From assembly GCF_041956535.1 (NCBI RefSeq), contig NW_027192211.1, positions 276,196 through 302,269 of the forward strand: DNA of 26,074 bases. Reading direction: 5' to 3'. Position numbers and translations under genes: made by a program. The notes beneath the pieces are model-generated. The model made no database searches. It saw only the letters and a program-made list of their open reading frames with translations, and was not told where the DNA came from. Shown piece by piece: positions 1 through 10,199 of this stretch. This DNA comes from Calcarisporiella thermophila CBS 279.70. Its lineage: Eukaryota > Calcarisporiellomycota. Position 1 is the stretch's first letter. Each line of letters opens with the position of its first letter.

Positions 1-1
1 A

Positions 2-418
2 CAAATTCGGTTGCGATTGGGAGGATTGGGAGTATTGGGAGGATTGGGAGGGTGGGGAGCGTGCAATCCTTGTAGCGGATATGGCGGGTGGGGTTGGGGA
101 TACCCCTCCTGTCACAGGCCTTACTACGCTAACAATGCCTACCAATTAAATGCCGCTAATACAGACAACTGCTTCGATCACCGTGCCAACCTTGCCGCCA
201 ATGTGAGGGCAAATGAGCACACAAATGCGGCCAACAATGCAAACACCTACAACACCGCTGCTACTAACACGGTCGTGGCGAAGCGCCAATTCTTTCCGGG
301 CGTAGTTGGCTTAGGGCAAGTAGGTTATGGATATGATAACTTGTTTGGCTCTGGGAGTGGATTTGTAGGCGCTTACAGTGAAGGAGCAGGAATTGTTGAC
401 CCATTTTGGCTCATTTGA
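2..418 (+). CDS. 3' part of a Gly- and Asn/Ala-rich protein, function unknown (5' end outside window)
   Basis: The reading frame is open from the window edge to a TGA at 416-418. No ATG lies in it, so the true start or an upstream exon is outside. The visible part opens with a Leu-Gly-Gly repeat (LGGLGVLGGLGGWG), continues with a Gly/Trp/Tyr/Cys stretch, then a segment rich in Asn, Ala and Thr (such as NAANNANTYNTAATNT), and ends in a Gly/Tyr/Phe-rich tail. A single KR dipeptide before QFFPGV could be a Kex2-type cleavage site if the protein is secreted, but no signal peptide is visible in this fragment. Composition suggests a structural, cell-surface or secreted low-complexity protein. I do not recognise the family. 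An AATAAA at 554-559 follows at a plausible distance for its 3' end. Confidence 0.55.
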   Translation, partial: QIRLRLGGLGVLGGLGGWGACNPCSGYGGWGWGYPSCHRPYYANNAYQLNAANTDNCFDHRANLAANVRANEHTNAANNANTYNTAATNTVVAKRQFFPGVVGLGQVGYGYDNLFGSGSGFVGAYSEGAGIVDPFWLI

Positions 419-736
419 AAGCCTATTCTCCCAGATTTTCTTTCTTTTCTTTCACATATAATATAAAATAGTTCTACTAAAAGAACAGGTTTTCTATAGG
501 TCCTTTTTTTTTACAATAGGTATGTCTCTCTTTTATTCATACATTTGATATTCAATAAAGTTTCAGTATCATAACTGAATTCTATTCGTCTCTCGTTCGA
601 CCAAATCGAATTGATTTAATTTCCCTTTTTCGCGCATGCTCGCGCTTGTTCGTGATTTTCTCGCTCTTTGTTTAAGTATTTTATTTCCCTCCCTTTACAA
701 AGATCATTTTGACAACTATATGTAATACAGCATAAA
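419..736. other. Intergenic, 3' region of the first gene and RAD54 promoter
   Basis: AT-rich, no coding signal seen. It holds a poly(A)-type signal AATAAA at 554-559, about 136 bases after the upstream stop. The part after 600 is T/C-rich and presumably carries the RAD54 promoter; no convincing TATA box or named site was found. Confidence 0.6.
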
Positions 737-3700
737 ATGCCATTATTAAGGCGATCTTTTTCAAAGCACACCGTCTCGTCTCTACATAGCTCCTCAAGTT
801 CTCAGGGCTCGGAGAGTTCCCAATCAAAAAAATCACAAAGCAGCTCATTTGTGGATTGCGAGGCAGAGGATGACAGTGGCATTGGATTGGCAGACGATGA
901 AGTGTTAGCAGTCGATGACTCGGAAGAAGATTCGGATTATTCCGATGATAGCGATAGTGTTAAGTCTGCTAAGCGGCCTCGCCTTTCTACCAAGAAGGCA
1001 GTAGCATCCAACAGGACAACAAGATCCGGGGTTGCATTGGGTCGATCTCCAACCATTCGCGCCTACAATACTCCTACATTGATCTCGAAAAAGAATGGCC
1101 AAGATTCAAGGGCAATCCTGACCAAGAAATTTGTCATCCCATTTCAGCGAAATGAGAAAGGAGAAATCACGCATCCGCGCGCGGCTTCCCTGGTATCTAC
1201 CGTCACAAATCGAACATTGGGCGTGCGACGCATGCTTGGTTTCTCGACACGAGCGGTGCATGACCACACAGCAGAAGATGCTATTATTTTATACGATCCT
1301 ACGCTTGATGAGGAAGTGATCAAGCAGCAGGAAGAAGAACAAGCTAGGAATGCAGCAGAGAATGCTTCCAAAGGAAATGTCAAATCTAGCCGTTCCCTGG
1401 CCGAAATATTAGGCCACAAAAAGCAGGAAATCACCCGAGTGCATGTTGTGGTGGATCCGGTACTGGGTAGAGTGCTGCGACCACATCAGATAGAAGGTGT
1501 CAAATTCATGTATAACTGCGTTACTGGGAAAATAATTCAGAATAGTTTTGGGTAAGCCGAAAGAAGAGATCCTTTGAACACTTATTCAGTATTTTATTTA
1601 TAATTTGCGTGCCATCTATAGTTGTATCATGGCGGATGAAATGGGGCTCGGGAAAACGGTATTTATATCCTCATGTTTACATGGTCTCCTCTTCCCACGT
1701 GTTGACCCTTAAACGATAGCTCCAATGTATAACGCTGCTTTGGTCACTTCTACGACAATCGCCTCATCCAACTAAACCTACCATAGAAAAGGCCATTATT
1801 ACCTGCCCCTCAAGTCTGGTGAGAAACTGGGCAAACGAACTAGGTAAATATTAGAGATACTATGTTTCAATATGGCAAGCAGCCGTTCAAAAGCGTGCTA
1901 ATATTAACATCCCTAAATAGTGAAATGGCTGGGCCCATCCCGTATTAGCCCCTTAGTTATTGACAAAAGTGGCAGTAAAGAAAATCTCATAAGCTCCTTG
2001 AAAGCCTTTGCATCTGCTCATGGTCGGATGGTGGTGAATCCGGGTAATTATTTCGCACATTATTCAATGAACAATTTTTTTAACCACTACTATATCATAG
2101 TTCTGATTGTCTCTTACGAAACGCTTCGTGGACATATAAATTTACTACAGAATATACCTATTGGGCTCTTGCTCTGCGATGAAGGACATCGATTAAAAAA
2201 TTCTGGTATTTTGACAGAAAATCTGCTGTTGGTTTTATCCTATGCGGAGGATAACCTTTTAAATTTTTTTTTCTTCACGCCACCGTAGACTCGCAAACAT
2301 TCCAGGCATTGAATTCCATCCAAGTACAGCGGAGAGTAATTCTCTCGGGCACCCCCTTGCAGGTATACAAGGCTAGAAACGCGTAGATTCTTTTGCACCA
2401 TTGCTAATTTCTTTGTCATGAATTTTTTCACAAGAATGATCTTACCGAATACTTTACTCTATTATCATTTGTTGCGGTAAGTCTGATTAATGCGAAGCTC
2501 CCTTTCCAACTGCGCCCACACCTTTACCTATTTCTTCAAATATATAGCCTGGTCTCCTTGGAACTAACTTTCGACGCGACTTTGAGCTGCCCATCCTTCG
2601 CGGTCGAGACGCACTCGCCACCGACAAGGAGCGGGAGCTAGGCGATCAAAAGTTGCGGGAGCTTTGGGAAACCGTCAGTAAGATTATTATCCGGCGCACC
2701 AATGATTTATTGACGAAATATCGTAAGTGCACTTGCGAATAGCCAACAGCAACTCTATCTCGTTTTCTGATTTTTTTTTTCGATGACCTAGTGCCTGTAA
2801 AATATGAGCACGTTGTGTTCTGTAGATTGTCCGAGCTCCAATTGATGCTGTACAATTTTTTCATCACTTCACCCGAGATCAAGAAGCTGTTGCGTGGGAC
2901 CGGCAGTCAGCCACTCAAGGCCATCACCATGTTGAAGAAGCTGTGTAATCACCCAGACTTGCTGAATCTTCCAGACGAGCTCGAGGGGTCCGAGGTGCTT
3001 CTCCCGGAGAATTATGTTAAGGACAAGAGGCGCTACATGATTGCAGCTTATTCGGGCAAGATGCTTGTACTAGAAAGGTAGATTCACCCATGGATACTTT
3101 CATATGCCGCTCCCTTTGATTTTTTTTTGGTTAACCTAATACCCTACCCAAAGGATGCTTGAGAAAATCAACGAGGAAACCAATGACAAGGTTGTGCTGA
3201 TCAGCAACTATACGCAGACACTCGACCTCTTTGAGAAGTTGTGCCGCCAGCGTAAATACGGCTGCCTTCGCCTCGATGGGTCCACGACCATTTCCAAGCG
3301 GCAGAAGCTCGTAGATCGGTTTAACGATCCAAACGGAACAGAGTTCATCTTCCTGCTGAGCAGCAAGGCGGCGGGCTGCGGGTTGAACTTGGTGGCTGCC
3401 AACCGGCTGGTGCTCTTTGACCCAGGTTTGTCTAGATTGAGCCCGGGTTCCACTGTGTTGACCTTCTGGTTTTACCAAGCATTTCTCCCCGCATAGACTG
3501 GAATCCTGGTTCGGATCAACAGGCGCTGGCTAGGGTGTGGCGTGACGGGCAAAAGAAAGACTGTAATTGAATACGCTCCCTCCTTTAGTCTTCCTCGGAA
3601 CTCTAACTAACGCTGTGGGGGGGGGGGGTGGCTGAACTTCCAATATAGGTTTTATCTACCGATTCATAGCCACAGGCACCATCGAGGAAAAAATCTTCCA

Positions 3701-4296
3701 GCGACAAAGTGTATGCTCGCCTTTATTTCCCTCTCCCTTTCTACAGGCCGGCAGACTCTAACTCTTTTTATTTTGGCCTCCTCATATTTTTCCGGTTGGA
3801 TGATAGCATAAGCAGTCGCTGAGCACCTGTGTGGTGGACGAATCGGCCGACGTCGAACGCCACTTCTCTCAAGAGAACCTGCGCCAACTCTTCCAATTCA
3901 ACGAGAATACAGAGTGCGAGACTCACGACACCTTCCGGTGCAAGAGATGTAAAGATGGGCGCCAAATTGTGCGCGCTGCAAATATGCAATATGGGGACGC
4001 TAGCACGTAAGTTGTATTTTCTGGACCGAATGGAACCTTTTCTCTCTTTTGCTTGCATTTGTTTTCGTGCTCTTTTTTTTGTCCTATGGCTCGCGAATGG
4101 CTTAACTTGACCACTTTTCCAACTGGATTGACGGATTTATCTGATTATTTTTTTCCTGATTTCTCTTTTCAGGTGGAACCACCATGGCGACGCAGAGCTC
4201 CAGAAGCTGCCCGATGCTATTCTTCGAGCGGAGGCGGGCCAGCGAACGGTGTCTTATGTTTTTCAATACAAGTCTCATTGTCATCCACAGGAATAG
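737..4296 (+). CDS. RAD54: DNA repair and recombination protein RAD54 (SNF2-family dsDNA translocase)
   Basis: Rad54 is a nuclear ATP-driven dsDNA translocase that works with Rad51 in homologous recombination. Splicing 737-1551, 1622-1658, 1720-1843, 1921-2043, 2101-2205, 2289-2362, 2435-2476, 2548-2722, 2792-3077, 3154-3425, 3497-3562, 3649-3710, 3807-4006 and 4173-4296 keeps phase throughout and gives 834 residues, close to the yeast protein. Residues 1-100 are Ser/acidic low complexity. Walker A is [10 protein letters not shown] (275-284), the Walker B box is DEGH (about 393-396), then SGTPLQ (421-426). The C-terminal helicase lobe shows LRLDGSTT and [20 protein letters not shown] (from about 683). 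The tail has the Cys/His cluster [15 protein letters not shown] that is typical of Rad54. One oddity is KAAGCGLNL where most Rad54 proteins have KAGG. All introns begin GT and end AG; several exons are under 45 bases. The family call is very safe; single splice sites are a little less so. Confidence 0.95.
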
Positions 4297-4494
4297 AATT
4301 CGATACCATGCATGATTCTTTGGGGGTTTGGATGGGGAACCATGGGCATAGTACTACTTTGCCTTTGCTGTCTGTCCCCCCTCCCCTCTTCTCACTCTAT
4401 TTTTTTTTCCTTTTCCTCTCCTCCTCTTTCAACCTTGCCTTCATCCATGTGCATTTTACTCGATAGTTCCTTTTTGCGGCTCATTCCCTTCTAT

Positions 4495-4532
4495 GGTCCA
4501 CTTCGTGCGTTGATTTAGTCACGAAGTGGACC
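4495..4532. repeat. Perfect 13-bp inverted repeat with 12-base loop
   Basis: GGTCCACTTCGTG at 4495-4507 is exactly complementary to CACGAAGTGGACC at 4520-4532, separated by 12 bases. It lies about 200 bases after the RAD54 stop and 50 bases before AATAAA, so in the RAD54 transcript it would form a strong hairpin in the 3' UTR. A remnant of a small transposon terminal repeat is an alternative; no target duplication is obvious. Confidence 0.85.
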
Positions 4533-4582
4533 GGCGACATGATGTCATGGCCATTGGATGACCCTGCAGAAGGTTCAGCGTC

Positions 4583-4588
4583 AATAAA
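4583..4588 (+). terminator. AATAAA polyadenylation-type signal, probably RAD54
   Basis: AATAAA lies 287 bases after the RAD54 stop codon, in a TCAATAAAACAAA context, on the coding strand. It is the first canonical hexamer downstream of the gene. Confidence 0.5.
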
Positions 4589-5408
4589 ACAAACTTGAGG
4601 TTCACCTCCTATTTCCGTTGGAGATAAGAAGATTCCGGATTTCAGAGGGGAGGGGGGAGAGGGGAGAGGGTGGGAAATTTCCTAAAACAAAAAGAAGAAC
4701 AGAACAAAACGCCGCGGCTCCCTGCCAGGAGTCAGAAGTCTCGCGGATCATAACCGCGCTAAAGTTTCCATATGGCAGCAAACCCTCTTTTCATGAAGGG
4801 AAGCCACACGTTGAAAACACACTCGGGTCAGGGTGGACACGGTGATACTTGGGACCCAAAAAAAAGGCATCGATATTCATAGGTAATGCATGAAAAGTGT
4901 AATAAAATATCGGATAAAGAAAAGAGTAAAAAGTAACAAGTAAAAAAGTAAAAAAAAAAAGAAAAAAAAATGATAGCAAAAAAAACAATGTATACTGTAG
5001 TTTAATGGAAAGCAGATAAAGCGAGCCATTATGAGCAAATCAATGTTGAGGAGTGGTAAACGTAAAAGGGGGAAAAAAACCCTATCTGACTATATCAATG
5101 TCACTTTAGAGTAAATACTATACGAAAAAGTCGAAGTAATCATATCGAATGGGGGTGAAACAAATAGAAGAGAGGAACGAATAAATAAATAAATAGGAGA
5201 GGAGAAAAAGCGATCTCCAGAAACATACTCTCTGCTTACAGAACGAAAGAAAAAAATAAAAGCGCTACCTTTTTTTCCCCCTTCTTTTCGGCCAATGTCC
5301 ATATTCGTAGTATAATAATGAATTCCAACGATGTTTGGATAACTTTGTGTAAAGATAGAGCATCCTCACAAGACCACCGAGGCTTACCAGCCCGAGGGCA
5401 AGAGAAGC

Positions 5409-7720
5409 CTAGTTGCACCCCATCACTTCATAGGGATGCTGATACAGTATGGGATAGCATTCTTTTACCGAGGAGGGCGGGGCGGGTGTGACTCTATCAA
5501 ATTCCAAGTCGAAATCCTCCTCGTCTCCAAAGGAGAGAGGCGAGACGGGAGAAGAGCACTCGGAGGACCTGCAGAGGGAGGGGCATATCGATTTTTCTTT
5601 TGCCTTTTCTTCTTCGCCTCTCCTCCCTCTCTCCTCCTCTTCCGCTTTTCTCCTCTCCTCCTCCTCCTTCTCCTCCTCCTCTTCCTCTTCCCCCTCTTCC
5701 TCTCGCAACTCCACCACCTCGCGGCCAATGATTGGCTCGCGGCAGAATGGGCAAACGTCTACCATTCCTGCACAACAACCGCACAATCCCTCGTGTCCAC
5801 ACGGGACCAACTTCATCTCTTGAGCCCCATCGTAGCAAATCACACATTGCGGCAGTCGGAACGCCTGGGAATCGGAGGCGGTAAGATCCTCAGTTGCCAG
5901 CAACTGAAGCCGGAGGGAACGGTGCGCGGTGAGGTGGATTTTACGACGGAGGGATGCCGGGAGGATGGCAATGGAGTTGAGGTTACAATACGTATCGGGG
6001 TCGGGGGGATATCTAACATGATGGGAATAATGCCGCCACCCCCCAAGGGGGTTGGCATATCGGTTTTAAGGGTCGAAAGAGTGACAAGGCGCGAGGGTGA
6101 AGACAAACGTACCTGAAAGGCGTGGCCCCGAAGTTCACCAGCACATGCTGAAAGGTGGTCAACGACAGAGCAGGGTAGACCCCCCTTTCGGCGAATTCCT
6201 TCAACGTATCGGGGGGTAGAGTGACCCACCCGTCTTCAGCCTCATCCTGGAGCACCAGCCTCCGCCCATTAAGCCAAAACGACAAACCTTTCACAAAGTC
6301 CAGCCCCACGCCAAGAACATCTCCAGCCTTCCACTTCTCCGCCTCTAGCGGTATGCGGTCCCCTCCTATCCATACGCAGCATCTATATCCATCATACCCC
6401 ACCCCATGGGCATCGTCGCCAACGCCTTTTCCCTGTTCGGCGTTGAAGAGGCAGCGCCGAGTGGCCCATCCAATCTGCATCACTCCTTCGGTGAACACCT
6501 CCACCTCATAATAGAAGCTTTTTGCTCCATTCTGCTCCACCTGAGGGCGGATCGAGAAAGTGGCGCGAACCGACTCAAAAGTGGGGCTATCATTTCGAAG
6601 CTCCAAGCCGGTGGAAGCCAGTTTGAAACGGTGGGTCGCGTCCAAAGAGTTCAGCATAACCCTTATCCCACTCTCCTCCGTGCTCATTCCCTCATTTTGT
6701 GGGAGCAAAATGGAGACGCTCTCGGGATCCTGAGGAGTGAGGTGTCCATCAAATGCATTATTGAGGGCCCACTGCGCACAAAACCCAAGTTGCCGCAGAA
6801 GCGGGCTAGGGAAGGCGGAGGTGGGGGAGGGGGAGGAAGAAGAAGTAGAAGAAGAAGAAGAAAGGGCAGAGGCGATGATCCGGACGAGGGCCTGACGGAG
6901 GTCAGGCTTGTGCTTCAATATCTTGTCTTTGTTGCGCGCTGAGCAACCAAAAATCATGTACCCAATTTTTTCAAGAAGAACGCATACAAGATCACTTACT
7001 CGTCCCGGCTAGCTTCTCTAGAGCGATCAGCGCAAACAAGCGAGCTCTGCTGTCCTCGCCTTCCGTCACCAGGATCTCCACAAGTGCTCGCGTAACGTCG
7101 CTATTCTCAAGCAGCATCTCCTCGGGGTCGCAAGCAAGCTTTTCGGCCATCACGCCCCACACAAACGCGGCGCCCACTGTATATTTTTTTTTTCTCGCTC
7201 CCTGCACAAAGCGCAGGCAAAGTGTAAGCATAGAGTGCAACTAAAGCGAGGCGGGGGGGGGGGGGGCAGAGGGTGGAAGAAAAGAGATCCCTACCTTGTC
7301 GCAACTTTTTGAAGATGACTGAGTTGATTCGACGGTAGGTCTTCTTACTCGGCCAAGGCAATAGGCTGTTAACGTAGATAAAATAGGAGAATATCATGGG
7401 CCTGGCCTCGTTTTCGGTGACAAGCGAATCCATGACGGCCCCAATAAGCAGCATATAATACTCGTCTGAGGGGAAGGCATCATGATCATTAGCGTCCAAG
7501 GAACGCGAAAGGGTGGCAAAAGACAAGAGCAGCGAAAAGAAAGCAATAGCTCACCCTGTTTATGTACATGCTGGAGCATAAGCAGCTCGTAGATTAGCTG
7601 GGCGTCCCAAACTTCGCCCTCGACCAGCTGTTTCCAGTGTTCGGACACTGAGAAGCGTGGGGGTTTCCACCCGCCTTGATACAGCAGATGAGTGTATAGT
7701 CTCTGGACACATCGCAACAT
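5409..7720 (-). CDS. RSPRY1: RING-finger and SPRY-domain protein, RSPRY1-like, probable E3 ubiquitin ligase
   Basis: Exons in reading order are 7555-7720, 7295-7465, 7000-7176, 6113-6938 and 5409-6012, all in phase, giving 647 residues (human RSPRY1 is slightly shorter). The N-terminal 170 residues are helical and look like the repeat-like region of RSPRY1. A Ser-rich linker (about 197-211) leads to a SPRY domain (about 295-445) with SFYYEVEVFTEGVMQIGWAT and VGYDGYRCCVWIGG. A C3HC4 RING follows: Cys503, Cys506, Cys518, His520, Cys524, Cys527, Cys534, Cys537, with LVPCGHEGLCGCCA and CPFCREP. After the RING comes an unusual Glu/Arg-rich charged tail and a 60-residue end. By family knowledge the RING would recruit an E2 and the SPRY domain would bind substrate; the substrate is unknown. 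The start chosen is the first ATG before helical sequence; an additional upstream exon cannot be excluded. Confidence 0.85.
7253..7266. repeat. Run of 14 G inside an intron of the RING/SPRY gene
   Basis: Uninterrupted poly(G) on the + strand, so poly(C) in the transcript, inside the intron 7177-7294. Similar runs occur at 3617-3628, 7807-7821, 15756-15765 and 26023-26034. Confidence 0.9.
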
Positions 7721-8255
7721 GGTAGGGGGAGAGAAGGAGAGGGGAGAGAAACAAGCAAATGGGGACTCAATGTGGATTAGTAAGAATAAGTCGAGGCAAT
7801 TAACTCGGGGGGGGGGGGGGGCACGGGGAATAAGAGCAATTACAGGGAGGCTTATTAACAGAAAAAGACACAACTAATGGAGAGGGCGGCATTAAACATC
7901 ATAGGGGGAGGTTGACATTGGCAGATATGCAGTGCAGGCGTGCGCGAGTTGATGGCGAGAGATGAATGGACGAGATGCAGCAGTGGGAAGAGGCGTGAAT
8001 CCGGCGGCTCATACAGCGGTTGGCTTGCGCTTGACACTCTGGAGCGAGAGGAAGAGAAAGGGAGAAAAGATTAGAACGGAGATTGGAAAGAGGTTGGGGC
8101 ACACAAGCCTGAAAAACAAAGCCAGAGTTTTTTCATCTAAATGAAGACGGAATCTGCATGGGCAGTGTAGAGTTCACCAATCTAAAACTTTGAGCTAAAA
8201 TCCACGCAGTCAACTGACTTGGGTTTAGGTCAACTTCGCCGGTCGTGCTTGCACT
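7721..8255. promoter_or_regulatory. Divergent promoter region between the RING/SPRY and ankyrin genes
   Basis: The two flanking genes start at 7720 (-) and 8256 (+), so these 535 bases must contain both promoters unless unrecognised 5' exons lie here. It includes a run of 15 G at 7807-7821. Short open frames on the minus strand (for example 7855-8037) have no recognisable features. No TATA box is convincing. Confidence 0.5.
7807..7821. repeat. Run of 15 G in a divergent promoter
   Basis: The longest G homopolymer of the window, in the shared upstream region of two divergent genes. Its exact length may be uncertain because of sequencing slippage. Confidence 0.85.
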
Positions 8256-9258
8256 ATGCAATATCCAGACTCGAGAGAGGATGCATTGCGCGAGGTAATC
8301 TTCTAACCGCCCCCCGGTCATCATGGCCCTAATTTCGCCCTCGCTGACTCCCATGCGTGGTGATGCAGGTGTGTTCCCTCGGCAACAAGAAGGCGGTCGA
8401 GGTGTATATCCAGTCTGGCGTAAACATCAATGCGGCCCACAAGATCAATGGATGGACGCCGCTGCACTGGGCAGCCCATCGCGGCAACGAGGCCATCGTT
8501 CAGCTGCTGCTAAGAAACGGCGCAGATCCCAGCCTTAAGACTAGCAAAGGGCAGACGGCCGCAGATTTAGCAAAGTCGGACGCCGTCATGGCGCTTCTTC
8601 AAGGTTGAGTGATGCTGTGTCCCTTTTGCGGCCTCCATTTCCGCGAGTAACCAACAGCCCTCCCGGGCGCTAATCCCTCTTTATCGTGGACAGATTCTAC
8701 AAAGACGGGCGCACCCCCCGAGCCCGACCTCCCCATCACTCCTCGCTACCTTTCCGATCCCGATCTCGAGAAACTGTGGTCGGTCCCCGATAGCTCGGCG
8801 GCCAGAGATTTCACCAGGCCAGAACCGCAGCAGCCCACCGCAGCAGCAACCATGCCCGCCAGCCCGCCCGAGGCCGGCCCATCGCCAGTCCCTGCTGCTC
8901 ACTCGGAGCCAAATCCACACCAAGGTAAGACTTTTCTCCCCGCTGAATTGAAATGGACTAATTGACCCTGCTCTTGCCTCAATCTGCTCGGACAGCGAGG
9001 GAAATACTCGTGTATACCGGGGCGCGGGAGAACGCAAGCCTCCTTGGAGCCATATTTGCCCAGCCTGCCGATACCCTTGAGGACACGGTGCAGCGAATCC
9101 GCGAGGAGATTGACGACGTGCCCGAAGCTTTCGTCGTGGCGCGACACAACGGAACAACGGCCATCCCGATCAACCGAAAGCAAATGACCAAGAACACGCT
9201 GGAACACTTTAGGAGCCATGCAGACGCCATAGTGCTGTTGCCCCCCAAGGCTTGCTAG
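8256..9258 (+). CDS. Ankyrin-repeat protein similar to ANKRD40
   Basis: Exons 8256-8294, 8369-8603, 8694-8924 and 8996-9258 splice in phase to 255 residues. After a 13-residue first exon (MQYPDSREDALRE) come about two to three ankyrin repeats (residues 9-90), clear from NGWTPLHWAAHRGNEAIVQL followed by LLRNGADPSLKTSKGQTA. The middle (about 92-168) is Pro/Ala-rich and probably disordered. The last 85 residues are a compact conserved-looking domain that starts REILVYTGARENASLLGAIF and ends near DAIVLLPPKAC. The same order, short N-terminal ankyrins, a disordered linker and a C-terminal alpha/beta domain, is that of animal ANKRD40, whose biochemical function is not well defined. The intron before the last exon has a strong CTAAT branch-point-like sequence. 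An AATAAA at 9284-9289 lies 25 bases after the stop. Confidence 0.82.
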
Positions 9259-10199
9259 TCAGCATGCTAACCCGCTGCTATATAATAAAGGCTTATGTGC
9301 GCGACGGTTATTTAGGATTTATTTCGTAGACCAAAGAAGGTTTTGGTAAACAAAGCTTATAATGGGCTGCTTCTAGATCTTGCCTATATCTTTCCAATCG
9401 GAGGCGAAGTGACTCCTTCAACCTAGAATCGCCTCATCCAGCCTCCCAATCTCCGTCGGCTAGGTTTGAATCTTTCCTAGAAGGAAATATCCATCTCGCA
9501 AACCGGCCGGGTCGAAGGATTTCCGAGTATTCGACATCGGCCGGATACTGGGCGGAGGGGAGGGAGAGAACCTTTTTCTAAAGAAGCCCCCATTGACACC
9601 GGCATGTGCCCAAAAAAAAAGAAGACTGTGGTGGTATTCGCGCGCAAAATCCCCATTCAATTACTCGGTTTTGGGGAAGGTCTTCAAAGAAGACACCCCA
9701 CGAACCTTGGCGTTTGGCGTAGTTGTGTTCATTTTTGGCTCTAGCCTCCCCCTGTAGAGTTGAGTAGGATGACACTTGTTACATGCAAGTTCTGAGGGAT
9801 GACTGCATGCATTGCTAAGCCATCCTGAGAACTGCTTAATGGAAATAGGAGTCTAAAATCCAATGGCACATCGGCCTCTCGAGATAGAGTAGGCAATGAC
9901 GCGCTGGGGGTGACGAGGAGAGGGGAGGGGGGGAGGAGAAGCTGGAAAAGAATGCAGTTTGAAACAAGAAAGGCTATGCCAAAGACGGGGCAGTTTGTTC
10001 TTTTATGAGGCATGCCACGCACTTCTGCTTAAATTGAACCTTCGCCGTCCACAGGATGGGAGATTTGCATGCAAAGGGGCGACCTGCAGCCAAAACCGGC
10101 CGAAACATCAAGCGAGCCCCCTCCCCCCCGCACCACTTTACGACGACATAGTCTCTCGACCATAGTGCTAAGGATGCTTTCCCAAGCACGTGATCCAGT
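9259..10199. other. Non-coding region with AATAAA signal and three hairpins
   Basis: No convincing gene in about 940 bases. AATAAA at 9284-9289 serves the ankyrin gene. Three imperfect inverted repeats stand out: 9503-9544 (TTCGAC and GGCCGG arms, 13-base loop), 9667-9706 (GGTT, TGGGG and GTCTTC arms, closed by an AAA loop) and 9788-9833 (AGTTCT and GGATG arms). The base composition is higher in GC than the other spacers. This could be an unannotated structured RNA gene or chance; I did not recognise a known snRNA, RNase P or SRP RNA. Confidence 0.45.
9284..9289 (+). terminator. AATAAA polyadenylation-type signal of the ankyrin gene
   Basis: Canonical hexamer 25 bases downstream of the TAG stop, in TATAATAAAGGC. 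Confidence 0.6.

Larger units (their letters stand above)
4297..5408. other. Convergent intergenic region between RAD54 and the RING/SPRY gene
   Basis: No supported gene in about 1.1 kb. It contains a perfect 13-bp inverted repeat at 4495-4532, an AATAAA at 4583-4588 likely used by RAD54, a purine-rich G/A tract around 4644-4680, and A-rich sequence from about 4855 to 5300 with short tandem AAAT units near 5180. The short open frames here translate to low-complexity hydrophobic or basic peptides and are not convincing. Confidence 0.6.

Noticed and set aside
5436-6116. Plus-strand open frame of about 226 codons
   Set aside because: Antisense to the RING exon and Glu-rich tail of the RSPRY1-like gene; Leu/Phe runs come from the GAG repeat.
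9462-9482. CTAGG...CCTAG hairpin resembling a tRNA T arm
   Set aside because: The loop is too long and no D arm, anticodon arm or acceptor stem can be built around it.
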